64,000 nucleotides of DNA, from contig CP136066.1 in the NCBI GenBank assembly GCA_032622095.1, forward strand, positions 145,047,559 to 145,111,558, in the 5' to 3' direction. This document shows, in pieces, positions 44,701 through 56,705 of this stretch. A model generated the notes under the pieces. That model saw nothing but the letters and a program-made list of their open reading frames with translations. It was not told the origin of the DNA and ran no database searches. The translations under genes were made by a program, and so were the position numbers. The number at the start of each line of letters is the position of its first letter. Position 1 is the stretch's first letter. Source of the stretch: Siphonodentalium dalli (lineage: Eukaryota; Mollusca; Scaphopoda; Gadilida; Siphonodentaliidae).

Positions 44701-45344
44701 TTACTGGTTATTAGTGCGATGAATATTTGGAAAATATTGGGGTTCGTGCAGAAGTTTGCTAAATTTTCTCGCGGACAAAATCGATGATCGCCTGAGACTG
44801 ATGTTAACGCATACCTCTCTCGTTGCTGACATTTCTCTACCAGGATAAACAATTTGCCTTGAATTCCCACCTCCAAGATCCTCCACACAATCAGCCAAAT
44901 CAACTTCGTCAATCCAAACAGCCAATTCGATGCTTTCTCTGTTGAATTTTCTCACTAGGCTACTGCCTACAAAACCATCTTGCAACATTGAACGGAGTTC
45001 TCCCGATTTGTACGAGGACCAGAGTGACGTCAGAGAATCGAGAGTGGGACAGTTCAAGGTCATCACCACACTCCCTTTGTAAATGTCCTCAATATTCCGC
45101 CCTTGGTTACAGAGTAACAACATTGTACGACGGAGACGAAGGAAATCCATCATCTGGGTGTTAGTGTTCTGTATTTGTTTTTCATATTCATGGAGTGAAA
45201 GATCGTCATCCATACGAATGTTAGAGTAAGCATCCCTCGCCACCATAAGAAGATGTTTCTCGACATCGCGGCACGTGCAGTTTTGACCTTTAGCAACATG
45301 ACATGTGCTATCGTCTTCACAGGACAGCTTAACATCTATGTCAC
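44701..45344 (-). CDS. TRADD-N-like domain gene, terminal exon
   Basis: This minus-strand exon starts after TTATATTAAAG and ends at a stop at 44701 (214 codons). It begins with a Cys-rich stretch (KLSCEDDSTC, NCTCRDV), then helices (SLHEYEKQIQNTNTQMMDFL, RLRRTMLLLCNQGRNIEDI). The block YKGSVVMTLNCPTLDSLTSL, LWSSYKSGELRSMLQ, SIELAVWIDEVDLADCVEDL follows. From memory this alternation fits the TRADD-like N-terminal domain, common in molluscs and cnidarians, where it is thought to act in death or immune signalling. The C-terminal tail is basic. Start phase 1 matches the exon at 46966-46619. Exact homology is unverified. Confidence 0.7.
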
Positions 45345-45431
45345 CTTTAATATAAGCAATAAATTTAATGATCCAAATTGCATAGAAAATTAAGTGTAAT
45401 TAAATTCGCTCGAAATTGTGTTCTTGGACGG

Positions 45432-46189
45432 TCATACACTGAACAAAAAAACTTAGTCATTATGACTAAGATTGATTAGTCAGATTTTTGTCCGTAACTC
45501 AACTAACTTTTCTTAGTCATTCCGAGTAATTTACAATCTTGATCATGATGACTAATTCGTAGCTTAGTCACAATGACTAATATGCTAGATTTATAGAGCC
45601 ATAATGACTTTTCTTAGTCACTGGGCAGGAGAAAATTTAATTTGGTGGAGATTTTGTGCAAATAATTTCAATAGTCAACCAGATTATATATTATCCAGAA
45701 TCAGAGAAAGAGTTGAGAGAAGGACAAGGCCCGACAAGCTTTCAATCAATTCTTTAAAACTCAGATTCAAATTCTGGTCTTTTGAGAGGTATAACACTAG
45801 TTTGTGGTATCTATATATATATGTCTGTTTAACTAGTTTATTTTCCAGTGATTTTGTGGGGGCTATGATATAAGCACCATTTACCAAATAATGTAGCGTT
45901 TGGTGTGAGAGTGAACTGCTGATATACAAGTCATTAAACCATTCCACCACACTCATTCAATATAGGTCTAATATAATTGCGATGCACTATATAAGCATTT
46001 ATCAACGAATATTCAGCATCATTTAAGGCAGTGTTGAAATTAGTTATTCGTCGTGTAACTTCGTCACTATAGACTAAGCCAAAGTTAGTCATAGTGACCC
46101 GCTGAAATGTGTGGGTTAGTCAACGTGACTCCAAATGCTTGTGACTAACCCTAAATTAGTCATGTTGACCCCATTTTTTCTCAGAATTT
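45432..46189. mobile_element. Element with TTAGTCA palindromes at both ends, in intron 4
   Basis: CACTGAACAAAAAAACTTAG opens on the left. On the right the inverse reads TTCTGAGAAAAAATGGGGTC. The first 170 bp and the last 110 bp are packed with TTAGTCAT/ATGACTAA words (for example CTTAGTCATTATGACTAAG). The middle is plain. Subterminal arrays of a palindrome are typical of transposase-binding sites, so this looks like a non-autonomous DNA element. No protein is encoded. Confidence 0.6.
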
Positions 46190-46354
46190 ATATACAAGGT
46201 GTCGACTGAGTATATACTTGCAGAATAGTGCGCATTTACATATTGGCCTTCATAGTGGTCGATATTTTGTAGAATGTATTATTCTTCCTCGAACAAACAA
46301 TTCGCGTAAATTTAATATTTATTTGACTAAGAACTAAGTTAGTCGCAAATGGTC

Positions 46355-46432
46355 CCAGCGCATTCTCTTATACATACGAGTCTCCTACGGGGAATGCACC
46401 AGAGCAGCTCCCGCCATGAACGGGATATGAAC
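46355..46432. mobile_element. Family C MITE fragment
   Basis: GCGCATTCTCTTATACATAC and CAGCTCCCGCCATGAACGGG match the interior and right end of family C. The left end is missing. Confidence 0.6.
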
Positions 46433-46618
46433 GCTACTGAAGTCACCACAGGGTTATAAAGCTACTTGGCCGTGGTAGCACCTGCATGGACCAGTCCGTC
46501 TTTTACCAGAATTGGTTCCGGGTTGAAATATATACAGATACAGAAAGAACTACATCGTTGACTAAGTATCAAACACGACGAGATGACTACAATTCAGCAC
46601 TATATTAAAACACCTTAC

Positions 46619-46966
46619 CTCGTTTTCGCTTTCGGCTAATTGTAGAACTGAAATCTGACCGATGGACATCCACTTGAGCATGTGAATACTGTCTGTCGTC
46701 GACCGAAACAGCGCGACGGGGGAGGAATTCCTCCCACTCCGTGTTTGAGACGTTCCGTGCCGCCATCCTTGATGTACCCGGAACTGATTTCGTTGGACTT
46801 TTGCTAACTTGTACCTGTTCTGGTGATTGCCGTGGCAGCAACCTGTATCCATAACCTTCAGAACGTTTATCAGTTTCCGGGTAGCTCCCTTCAAGATGGC
46901 GTGTTGTACCACCGTGTGTATATAGCAATCGGTCGTGGACAGCTCTTTGCGAGTTGTTTCTCAGTT
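46619..46966 (-). CDS. TRADD-N-like domain gene, exon 4 of the visible model
   Basis: The 348-bp exon is bounded by ATATTTGTTTTCGCAG and by ACGAG followed by GTAAGG, both strong splice signals. Phase 1 at both ends matches the flanking exons. It encodes a polar, Ser/Arg-rich, probably disordered linker (RLLPRQSPEQVQVSKSPTKS, DFSSTISRKRKR) ending in a basic cluster that could be a nuclear or membrane-proximal signal. No known domain. Confidence 0.75.
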
Positions 46967-47129
46967 CTGCGAAAACAAATATGATTGTGAGAATATTAAG
47001 CACCCACACAAAGTCATTAAAGCATTCACAAAATAACCCTAACCCTTTCTATACTAAATTGATTCTTCAAAAGTTAAATAGTGAACAACGGAATGATCCA
47101 TTATTGATTTACAGGAGGAATGTACAGGT

Positions 47130-47250
47130 TATATAAGCAGACGACAGATAAATAAAAGTAAGAGGGAGTCCTGTATTTATTGAGAGAAATGTTTAGATAG
47201 TAAGTTTAACAACGTTTGTTGAACTTATTATCTGAACATTTCCTGTTTGA
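47130..47250 (+). repeat. Stem-loop module, copy 3
   Basis: Upstream box ATAAGCAGACGACAGATAAA, then GAAATGTTTAGATAGTAAGT and CTTATTATCTGAACATTTCC forming the hairpin. Lies in intron 3 of the TRADD-N-like gene. Confidence 0.8.
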
Positions 47251-48426
47251 TAACTACTCACCAATGATGCTTTATTATAGAAAGGGTTAAATTTAAAATA
47301 TGTACATGCATCATGAAGGTCTTAACTTTGGTAAGTTCATTGCAAGATCATGTTAGGTGGCCGTACTGTAACATGCAGTAGCTGTGCTCAGTTTGTCTGA
47401 AGTTGTGAGAATTTTAAGCACCGTACCCACCCGGAGGCATACAACCATTCAAAACGAAACTTGAATTTGGAAATCTGTATGGCCAAGATTTTAATTTTGT
47501 TCAATGTCCAAGCAAAACAATGTTAGGCGGTCGTACTGAAACGAGAAGTACATATAGTGTGGTCCGTGTCTCAAAAGTCGTATATTCTGTCATCATCAGT
47601 TCTTTCAAAATCACCACATTTATACATGTACAGTGCATAATTTACAGCGGAAGGCATGAGGGAAGTCAACTGTTATGTGGTCGCCTCATGTGTAAACCGA
47701 AAAAAAAAATGTATGTTCACACAGATTCTAGATCGACTATCTTTTATCATGCGCGTATTTTGTTTATAAGGTTTTTTATAGTTAACCATAATAACGAAGT
47801 TAAGTTAAATGCAGACAGGAATCGGTTCCCATGCAGTACTTTATTATAAAATAAAATAAACGAGATCAAAACAGAGTAAACTGACAGACTAACCAAGAAA
47901 CTATGCAAGCCGCTTCCACTCTTGTCCGTTTTCCGAATGCATTTTGAGAATCGTTTTAAGCATATATTATATCGTTGGACCTTTCACACATGTCAGAAAA
48001 ACGCGTCCGGCAATTTCATTTATTGGTTCGGACAGGGCAATTCTGCGTGGTATCCCCATAGTTTATCTTTTAAAAGTAATTCTTAAAATGCTGAAAGGGA
48101 AAGGGAATGATCTAAATTAAAGACTCGATTTCTATGAGTATCAACAATATACCCATGCAAATATACACTCAAATCAACTGAAATGAGAGAACTTACCTCC
48201 CCTTCAGCACTGGTAACGCATGCACGTCCGTCATTGGACATAAACGGGCGGGGAAACGGACATGTGCTAAAGGAACTAACGAATCGTTTCTAGAAGCGTA
48301 TCCGGAAAACTGAAAAGTGTGAAATCGGATTAAGAAAAAAATAAGAAATAAAGCAATATGAGAATTTCAAACGCGCCGGAGGAAACTGAAGCAACAAACA
48401 AGATAAAAATATCGGCATAACCCTAC

Positions 48427-48547
48427 CTTCATGTGACCCTTCGTGAAAAAGCTGACGCCTGGTCTCCGATTTATCAAATATGAATGAATTGTCTGTGTTT
48501 CTCCTGATAGTCATATCACCATGGGTACCAGGAGATATATTGCCAGC
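48427..48547 (-). CDS. TRADD-N-like domain gene, exon 3 of the visible model
   Basis: A 121-bp exon between CCTTTTTCAG and GAAG followed by GTAGGG. It enters in phase 0 and leaves in phase 1, which bridges the phase-0 end of the exon at 55008 and the phase-1 start at 46966. The product is a polar linker (DMTIRRNTDNSFIFDKSETR). No domain is recognised. The phase bridge is the main support. Confidence 0.65.
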
Positions 48548-48959
48548 CTGAAAAAGGTATAAAAGTGTCAACGATACTTTGAAACGAGAAATTTGACGGA
48601 CGGCCGGACGGTCGGTCAGAAAAGTTCGAGACACATCCGCGGGTACTTCTTCTGCATGGTGGTATCAAACAACTGCTTTTTATCAAGGATGTACATCACA
48701 AGCCAGTCCTCAGCAGGTGTGGTTATGTATTATCATGGTATATCCACCAGTGATCATTATTGTAAAGAAAAAAATATATATACGGCCCTTATGACACGGA
48801 TACAGATTTGTTATACATTTATGTTTATGATATTATGCACACACATGTATATAGAGTTGCTATAGTTATTTTAGAAAGTGAATAACCAGTTAAATGGGCT
48901 AGTACTGTCTGAAAATATATCGTAATATATATGGAATAAAAACAGCTGGTATACTGTAT

Positions 48960-49183
48960 ACAGCTATAGCTGTCAAACAACTGACACCAGGGTTCGCGCT
49001 GCCACTTGCCAAATTTTCCAATGGGAAAAATTATTCACATTTGGCAAAAAATAATTTCATTTGGCAAAAATTTTGGCAAGTCACTTTTTAATTCCTCAAG
49101 GAAAAGTTAACACCTCTATTAAGATGCAGTTAATCTCATAGCCTTAGTTCCGATGGTTGGAGGGATTACTAGTATTTAGTGTG
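48960..49183. other. Intron 2 stretch with CAGGGTTCGCGCTG start
   Basis: CAGGGTTCGCGCTGCCACTT resembles a hAT terminus, and ATTTGGCAAAAA recurs twice near 49040. No matching right end was found before the LINE. Confidence 0.3.
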
Positions 49184-50627
49184 GTGGTGGGGTGGTGTTT
49201 ACATAGCTAATCCTCCGTTTCTGTTTAAAGGGAAGAAAATTGATACCGTCAACAACTTTAATTACCTTGGCATAATATTTTGCAAATCCGGCTCCTTTAC
49301 GATGGCGAAAAAAACATTGGCAGAAAAAGCCACTCGAGCCATGTACTCCATAATCGGGAATTCACGCAAACACTGCCTTTCTGTTAAAAATCAACTGGAC
49401 CTGTTCGACTTACATTTTACCCCGATATTGCTATATGGTTGTGAAGTATGGGGTTTTGGCAACAATGTTGTTTTGGAAAAAGTCCACCGTACATTTCTAA
49501 CACGTCCTCAAACATAGACCATCAACCCCAAATTATATGTTGTACGGGGAATTTGGGAGACTATCATTGCAGATACAGATATATACAAGAATGATGAAGT
49601 TCTGGAGTAAGATTATGAACAGTAAAGGCGGTAAATATCAAAGGGTAATTTTTAAACTAGCACATTCGATGTTCGATATAAACGACGACAGATTCCCCGG
49701 GTTGCATAAGGTATATAATATATTATAAGACAACGAACAAATACTTTATTAGCACATGGAACAGATACCGGATAGCAACCAACTTATCTCATACCTGAAA
49801 TGTAGTTTAATATCCCAGTTTAGAAACTCATGGGAAACGGACTTAAATAACTCGAGCCGTGGCCGCATATATAGAATTTTCAAGCACGATTTATCATTCG
49901 AAAATTATCTTGTAACACTCAACACAGCAAATCGTTTCATCTTGTGTAAATTTAGAACAAGCAATCACCGACTCCCGATTGAAATAGGCCGCTGGAGAAA
50001 CTCCGAACAATCCGATCGTGTATGCCAACTCTGCAAATCCGGTAAAATTGGAGATGAGTTCCACTACCTTCTCGATTGCGAAAGCTTATCTAAAGCCAGA
50101 CGCCGTTTATTAATAACGCTTTCGGACAAACGCCCCAATACAATTACTACGAGCGAACTACTTAATCAGAAAAATCCAACAAGCCTACGACGACTATGTG
50201 ATTTTATTAAACTTGTTAACCACGAACTATCGAATATTAAATGATTATAATATTGAAGCGATTATAATACTACAGATGGTATTATAAAGATGACTTGACG
50301 CACCGCCTTGTATATAAGGCATATGCAGTATTGATAAACTGATATATAACAATGTGTGTGTATGTGTGGATAAAATGTATATGTTCACTTCTAGGCCTAT
50401 TATTACTATAAATGAATAGTGTTATATATAGCAATGATAGTGCTATTATATTTATATATAATGTGTTTATTTATATTTATTTATAACAATGTGTATAATA
50501 TGCTTATATATGTACCATGTTATATGTAAATGGTGTACAAATTTTATCTCGATACCTATGTATTATAGGTCATGCCATGATGAGAGTAAAGAATTGTGGT
50601 GGGGTGGTGTTTACATAGCTAATCCTC
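49184..50627 (+). mobile_element. 5'-truncated LINE with a 33-bp target duplication
   Basis: GTGGTGGGGTGGTGTTTACA plus TAGCTAATCCTCC stands at 49184-49216 and again at 50595-50627. Between them, frames show DTVNNFNYLGIIFCKSGSF, QLDLFDLHFTPILLYGCEVW, then RLPIEIGRWRNSEQSDRVCQ, QLCKSGKIGDEFHYLLDCES: an RT thumb region and the C-terminal CCHC-like finger (C-x2-C...H-x4-C) of non-LTR retrotransposons. Stops near 49515 and 49726 break the frame; the last 162 codons (49756-50244) are open. The long direct repeat proves target-primed insertion. Confidence 0.88.
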
Positions 50628-50696
50628 CTGTGGTGTGCCCTTCTGATGAAGCAACCCTTCGACCATTGTATTGTTAGGTGATTGGGGACATGACAA

Positions 50697-51107
50697 TCTG
50701 CGGGATGGGGTGGGATATGGGACAAAACGACAATCTGCGGGACAGAATTTCAAATTGCGTGGGACGGCCGATATCTCGAGAAATACAGGCCGTATTTTGG
50801 TGTCTAACGAAAGGCCCACATTCGCCATATCCACACATTAACCCCGCAACTGACCGGACACCAGAAGTTGCATTATTTGATCGACAACTGACCTAACATG
50901 GGGTGGAATTTGGTATAGAATGACAATCTGCGGGACAGGATTTTCATATTGCGTGGGACGGCCGATATCTCTAGGAATACAGCGCACAGAGGGCTCCCTT
51001 TGGTGTCTCACGAAAGGTCCACATTCGCCCTATCCACACACATTAACCCCGCCACTGACCGGACATCGAACGTTACACTATTCGGTCGACAACTGACCTA
51101 ACATAAA
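50697..51107 (+). repeat. Tandem duplication, two units of about 205 bp
   Basis: GCGTGGGACGGCCGATATCT, GAAAGG(C/T)CCACATTCGCC and CGACAACTGACCTAACAT occur in both units. Differences include a CGCACAGAGGGCT insertion in unit 2. The duplication borders the right edge of the LINE. Confidence 0.8.
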
Positions 51108-51824
51108 ATGCCACAAACACGAAAAACTGCGTTCGACATTCATGTTTAGAATTTAGATTTCTCGATGAATACGCTAGCAAACAACAAAGTTTAGGTATCA
51201 AATTACGCAGTGAAATACTGCGCACTCGTTTTAGCTACAATATGGCTGTTTTAGTGCGTATATTGTAATGGCGAACACGCAAACACGCGCCGATAAAACA
51301 GCTAAAAATAGACTCGATGTTTACAATTTCAAAATCGATTTCAGCTGGTATATTCAATATAATGGGGCGTATAGTATATCAAAATGTAGTATTAGACACA
51401 GTGAATGTATTTTTTTCCAAATGGGTCTATTACGCGGTGAAATTGTTGCAGAAATTGGCTCCAAGAAAGAGCGCTACTTTTCTTGTAAAAAATAGAATGG
51501 CCGACTGAAGCCGTTATATCGTTCCAACTAAGCCGTTCTTAGCAGCACTTCATCCACAAAATCGAATATACACCATGTATCAGAAGACATATCAAATGTA
51601 ATCTATAAAAGGTATTTGCGCTTTTCGTTTGTTATAATTCACACTTATTTTTTATTTTAGTTGTGATTAAAAGCCCACGCCGGAAGCCGGTGTCCGGCGA
51701 TTACAAGCCAAGTTAAAAAATAAATTAACTGGTTTGAATGCATGAATATGTCAATGGTCAGACTGCTTGAAAGAATATTCATATCAAATAGCGCTTATAG
51801 ACTTAAAAACTTAGGTGTCTGCTA
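51108..51824. other. Intron 2 spacer
   Basis: Nothing recognised. Confidence 0.3.
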
Positions 51825-52880
51825 TATTATCCGCCGGTCATACGCGGTGGAAGTTCTCATATTATCTGCTGGTCATACGCGGGGGAGGTTCTGATATGAA
51901 CATATTATCTGCCGGTCATACGCGGTGGAAGTTCTCATATTATCTGCTGGTCATACGCGGGGGAGGTTCTCATATGAAAATATTATCTGCCGGTCATACG
52001 CGGGGGAGGTTCTCATATGAACATATTATACGCCAGTCATACGCGGTGGAGGTTCATATTATCCGCCGGTCATACGCGAGGGAGGTTCTCATATTATCCT
52101 CCTATCATACGTGGGAGAGGTTCTCATATGAACATATTATCCACCGGTCATACACGGTGGAGGTTCATATTATCCACCAGTCATACGCGAGGGAGGTTCT
52201 CATATTATCCTCCGGTCATACGTGGGGCAGGTTCTCATATGAACATATTATTCGCCGGTCATATGCGAGGGAGGTTCTCATATTATCAACCGGTCATACG
52301 TGAGGGAGGTTCTCATATTATCCTCCGGTCATACATGGGGGAGGTTCTCATATAAACATATTATCCGCCGGTCATACATGGTGGGGGTTCATATTATCTG
52401 CCGTTCATACGCGGTGGAGGTTCATATTATCCACCGGTCATACGTGAGCTAGGTTCTCATTATCATACGCGGTGGAGGTTCTCATATTATCCTCCGGTCA
52501 TACATGGCGGAGGTTCTCATATGTTCATATTATCCGCCAGTCATACGCGAGGGAGGTTCTCATATTATCCTCCGGTCATATGTGGGGGAGGTTCTGATAT
52601 GAACATATTATCCGCCGGTCATACACGGTGGAGGTTCATATTATCCACAGGTCATATGCGAGGGAGGTTCTCATATTATCTCAAATCAAATGAGGATAAT
52701 ATGAGACCCTCCACCGCGTATGACTGGAGGATAATATGTTCATATGCAAACCTCCCCCGCGTATGACCGGCATGTAATATGAAAACTTCCCTCGCGTATT
52801 ACTGGCAGATAATATAAACCTCCTCCGCGTATGACCATCGAATGATATTTTCATATGAGAACCTCCACCGCATATAAAAA
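51825..52880. repeat. Minisatellite that switches orientation
   Basis: Units of about 30-47 bp built on CCGGTCATACGCGGTGGAGG and TTCTCATATTATC run on the plus strand to about 52680. They then run on the minus strand to about 52875. The turn lies at ATCTCAAATCAAATGAGGAT. Length variation comes from optional TCATATGAACATATTA segments. Repetitive frames such as ILSAGHTRWRF are artefacts. Confidence 0.9.
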
Positions 52881-53579
52881 ATAGAGGTGAAAGAAAGGGC
52901 CTATTGGCCATCCCGGGGTTAGCCCCCCCCCCCCACCCAAATGACTATTAACAGGTTTAACTAATTATTAACTAACTGCTTTTCTATCGATATCAGAAGT
53001 TGTTCAAACCGCGTTTGCAGTTTAGAGTTACTGCTCCTACTATACTGCATATGATGTGTTTTCCAACACGTATTGGTATTGCTCCCCCATACGTCTGCAA
53101 ACTACCTGAGCATAACACATGTCCTACAACGCAATGTCCAACATGTGTATAGAATTTAGCTACATAAAAGAGGATTTTCCTGCCAAAGTGTGCGATTTGA
53201 TTTTTTTTTTAAATACAAAATATGAAGTCAGACTGGGAAAACGTAAATTCGTGGGATTTTTTAAGTCGCGATGGTGACTTGTTTTCTCATTTCTCTTTTT
53301 GCTTGGTAAGCGGAAAATGGCTTGAGAAATTCTTTCTAATTTCGTGTTTAGTCGGATGGGGCATTTTTATTTATTTAGTCCGGGTCGTGTTTTGATCATA
53401 TATTTTTTGTCTTAAACCAGCAAACTGGATTTAGGACCCTGCATTCCATATAACCTTTTTCCTTAGGCTATCATTTAAAACATAATTTAATAATAATTTA
53501 AATCGTTGTAAATATTAATTCAAATATTTTAGAAAACAACCGACTTTAATCGTAATCGTAACGCTGATTTCTCCATTTG
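52881..53579. other. Intron 2 spacer
   Basis: A C-run lies near 52923-52935. No gene. Confidence 0.3.
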
Positions 53580-54040
53580 TATAATAATAATAATATATAG
53601 CATTTATACAGCGCTTCACCCCTGATGTAGCTCGAAGCGCTTGGGACTCTATGTACACGTTCTATACAAACATTGGAAGATATCACACACAAAGGAATAA
53701 TGATACAATGGCATTATCTGCGGCTAGCTGTGTGTGTGGGTAAATCTTGAAGAGGTGCGTTTTCAGTCGTTGTTTGAAGATATCAAGAGAATGCGAACGA
53801 CGAATGTTGAGAGGAATTGAGTTGAAAACACTTGGCGCAGCATAATTATGTGAAAACACGGCGTTCAAGTGTCTTATATATACGTTATGCATCTGACCTA
53901 TTGTTTTGAAACTTACATGCATGAGACCAGTTGGCTGCGACGCCGATCTATGAAACTTGCCCTGAGATTCAGACACAGATGAACGACGAATATTTCGAAG
54001 AGGAGAGTTGTCACTGGCGCATCTAACAACCTGCAACCGA
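53580..54040 (-). mobile_element. CR1/L2-type LINE 3' end
   Basis: The minus frame of 118 codons ends in AAPSVFNSIPLNIRRSHSLD and FKQRLKTHLFKIY, the C-terminal signature of CR1/L2-like ORF2. The element ends with GAAGCGCTGTATAAATGCTA and a TTATTATTATT tail at 53580-53600. Everything upstream of about residue 40 is unclear. Confidence 0.7.
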
Positions 54041-54189
54041 GTTGAAAAAAAATATAAGCCTACAATATATTCCTGAATTTGCAGCTGGAATTTGTAGAAT
54101 TTTGTCCCACTGAAAACTTTATTTGCTGAATGGACTCTCCCAACAGTTAGACACGTATATATTGGAATGGTCTAATATTCGGAGGGATG

Positions 54190-54332
54190 TTGAGAAAATG
54201 TAAGCAGACGACCGAAAGACGAACATGATAATACAATTGTAGAAGGATTCCTATTCGCTGGAGGGAACTGTTCAGATAATAAGTTCAACAAACAGCTGTT
54301 TTGTGTTGAACTTATAATCTGAACACTTCCTA
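54190..54332 (+). repeat. Stem-loop module, copy 4
   Basis: Upstream box GTAAGCAGACGACCGAAAGA, then GGGAACTGTTCAGATAATAA and TTATAATCTGAACACTTCC. The loop here is longer (ACAGCTGTTTTGT). Confidence 0.8.
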
Positions 54333-54749
54333 CAACGATGAACACTTAGTAAAAAAGGGTTAACACAAACATTATAAGGCAATACAAACGGTCGTTGCCA
54401 GGAGTGCCCCTTTTGTTGTTTGATTCACCGAATTTTTAAAGAACGTCAATCGTTCCATTATATTAATCTGAAATGATTATATTCAGAGTAATAACACAAC
54501 CTCCCTATCCTTCTCTGAACTCATCTGACCCGGGACTCATTCCTTTTTGTACGGTTTATCTTTTTCATTTTCTTCAGTTCGACCTCCTGCAACTCCCATT
54601 TTTACATATACTCCACGCGAGTTTCTTCTTTTTTGAGGAAATCACTTAATATATAAATCGGTGACCGGTCTGTTGTAGACCCTCGTCCGTATCTATTGTA
54701 AAATTGTGTTGTCATAACATCAACATCGTACTATGCATGGAAATGAGAG
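54333..54749. other. Intron 2 spacer
   Basis: Nothing recognised. Confidence 0.3.
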
Positions 54750-54753
54750 TTAA

Positions 54754-54981
54754 CCCTTCCATGACTGGATCTTCCTGAAATATTGCGAAAACCCTGTGCC
54801 AATGCATTCTCTTATATATGCGAGGCTCATTTAGGGAGCCTCGCATATATAAGAGAATACATTGGCTTAACCATATATACATTGACCATCCTCTTATAGA
54901 CTCGCATGCATATAAGCCTTCGGAGAATGCCGGGCACAGGAACATTAATGTTGCCCCAGCACAGCTCCCATCATGAAATGG
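54754..54981. mobile_element. TTAA-flanked MITE, family C, copy 3
   Basis: TTAA borders at 54750-54753 and 54982-54985. Ends CCCTTCCATGACTGGATCTT and AGCTCCCATCATGAAATGG. The interior is a palindrome around CATTCTCTTATATATGCGAG and its inverted copy. Confidence 0.8.
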
Positions 54982-55007
54982 TTAAAATAAATTATGTTTA
55001 AAACAAC

Positions 55008-55684
55008 CTGCAATCGGGGATGTACGACTTCATCATCGAAGCTGAAAGAGTTGTCGTCGCAACACCTTTGAACGGGCGGCGACCATTGTTCTGGAATTAT
55101 ATCTGGGAGTAAATCGGGATCATTCGTCGATCTTCGTTTAATTCCGGCATCTAACATTCTGGAACTAACTTCGCCATGTATGACCCTAGTTTTCCGAGTC
55201 TTGTTTCTCGGAACACGAACAATATCATCTCCTCTGAGCATCGATTCGTCGCCATAGTAACTGATGTTTTGATTCGTTTGTCCAAGGCCACCCCCTTGCA
55301 GCTTCCTTGCGCCACCTGACTCTTTCCTGTTGAGCATTATTGGCGACACGACATCCCCATCCACTTCGTCCACTCCAGGATCTACAGGGTCTATAACAAT
55401 TGTCGGCATATAACATCGTGTGTAATTTCTTAGCATTGCTGGATTGCGCATTGGTATAGTTCCTGTTCTCGGCGACGTGCTCTCTGAACGCTCGTGGAAA
55501 ACATAATCTCCATCAACTGTGTCTCCCGGTGACGTCACGGTAGTAACGCCCCTCTCACGTCTGAATGGGCTGCTCCGATTGGAAGCGTATTCGTTACCTG
55601 TTTCTCGTGCCGCTTTCGTTCGATTGCGAGATTTCGGGGGATCTTGAAGTTGCAGCAATCCATGGGAATCTTCTCCGTATTTCT
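55008..55684 (-). CDS. TRADD-N-like domain gene, exon 2 of the visible model
   Basis: A 677-bp exon after TTGTGATTTTCAG, ending at TTGCAG followed by GTTGTT (a weak but canonical GT donor). It enters in phase 1 and leaves in phase 0. It encodes about 225 residues of acidic and Ser/Arg-rich sequence (NEYASNRSSPFRRERGV, IVIDPVDPGVDEVDGD, DLLPDIIPEQWSPPVQRC) with no obvious fold. This looks like a cytoplasmic disordered region. The frame is open throughout, which is unlikely by chance over 677 bp. Confidence 0.75.
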
Positions 55685-56705
55685 CTGAAAATCACAAAAG
55701 GTTCATAACTGTATTTCTGTTCGAATGATTACAGTATTCGGCGTACAAATTGCATCAATTTCAAACTGTGGTGTAAACAATTGCGTGTTTCGTAAAGCAA
55801 CATAACTATCTTAAAACTTCAACCTAAACCTTATCATTTGGATATATAGATAGTTGATACAGATTGGTGTCACTGCATGACCATAGGAATAAACACAAAA
55901 TACGACAACACAGCATGGACAATCACATATATACATATGCAAAGATATGCCGGCAAATATATATGACGCAAGAGTCCGATTCGACCTCTCCAAGGAAACC
56001 CCTATTGAACACACCGCGGTTTGACAACTTTGGAATTGTTTTAAATCTACCGAAAGTCCAAGTGAAGGATTCGTCATCGACGGTTTCGCCTAGATCAATC
56101 TATAAGCTAGAATTGCTCACATCTCTAAACTGTATGGGGATTAGTTTTTCGCCAGTTGTGATAATTTTCTTGTTTAGCTTTTTGTAACCATAAACATGCA
56201 TTCTAAAACCATACCAATCGAAAGTCCCAAAAATCCGGTTTAGTTAGGCCAGTTCTTTTTAAACCGTGTATATAAATTGTTATACCATAAGTTCAATATG
56301 CGGATATATAAATAACAGTAACGACGATTATGGGGGGGGGGGGGTCTAAACTTCACACACACAAAAACAAAATCGCAAATTGACAATAACGTATAATTGT
56401 GGAATATACAGGTATGGACGCTCATCGCTTACAAAACTTAGTTCCCACAGAATTTTTTTTTCGTTACATTAATTGTCAGATTTTTACTGTGATAGAATGC
56501 AGCAGTTCGCACAAGGCATGTACCGTTGTATTATTGGACGAAATAAAAACATTTTCAGCTGAAACTGACATGGTGTGACCTAATATTATTTTTATTTTTG
56601 GGAGAATCCATTTATAATAGAAGGATTGAAACTAGAGACGACGAATTCGGACTTAAGCGTGCATACACAGCTGCAAACATGGTCCGGGTGTCATTGCGTG
56701 CGTAC

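Noticed and set aside
51815-52766. Long plus-strand frames over the minisatellite (ILSAGHTRWRF-type)
   Set aside because: Pure translation of the tandem repeat, seen in more than one frame.
53580-53600. Isolated ATT/AAT microsatellite
   Set aside because: It is the tail of the minus-strand CR1/L2-type LINE, not an independent repeat.
55864-56187. Plus-strand frame with a polar segment (TQESDSTSPRKPLLNTPRFD)
   Set aside because: Opposite to and inside intron 1 of the minus-strand gene; no acceptor or donor in phase, and the minus strand is open there too.
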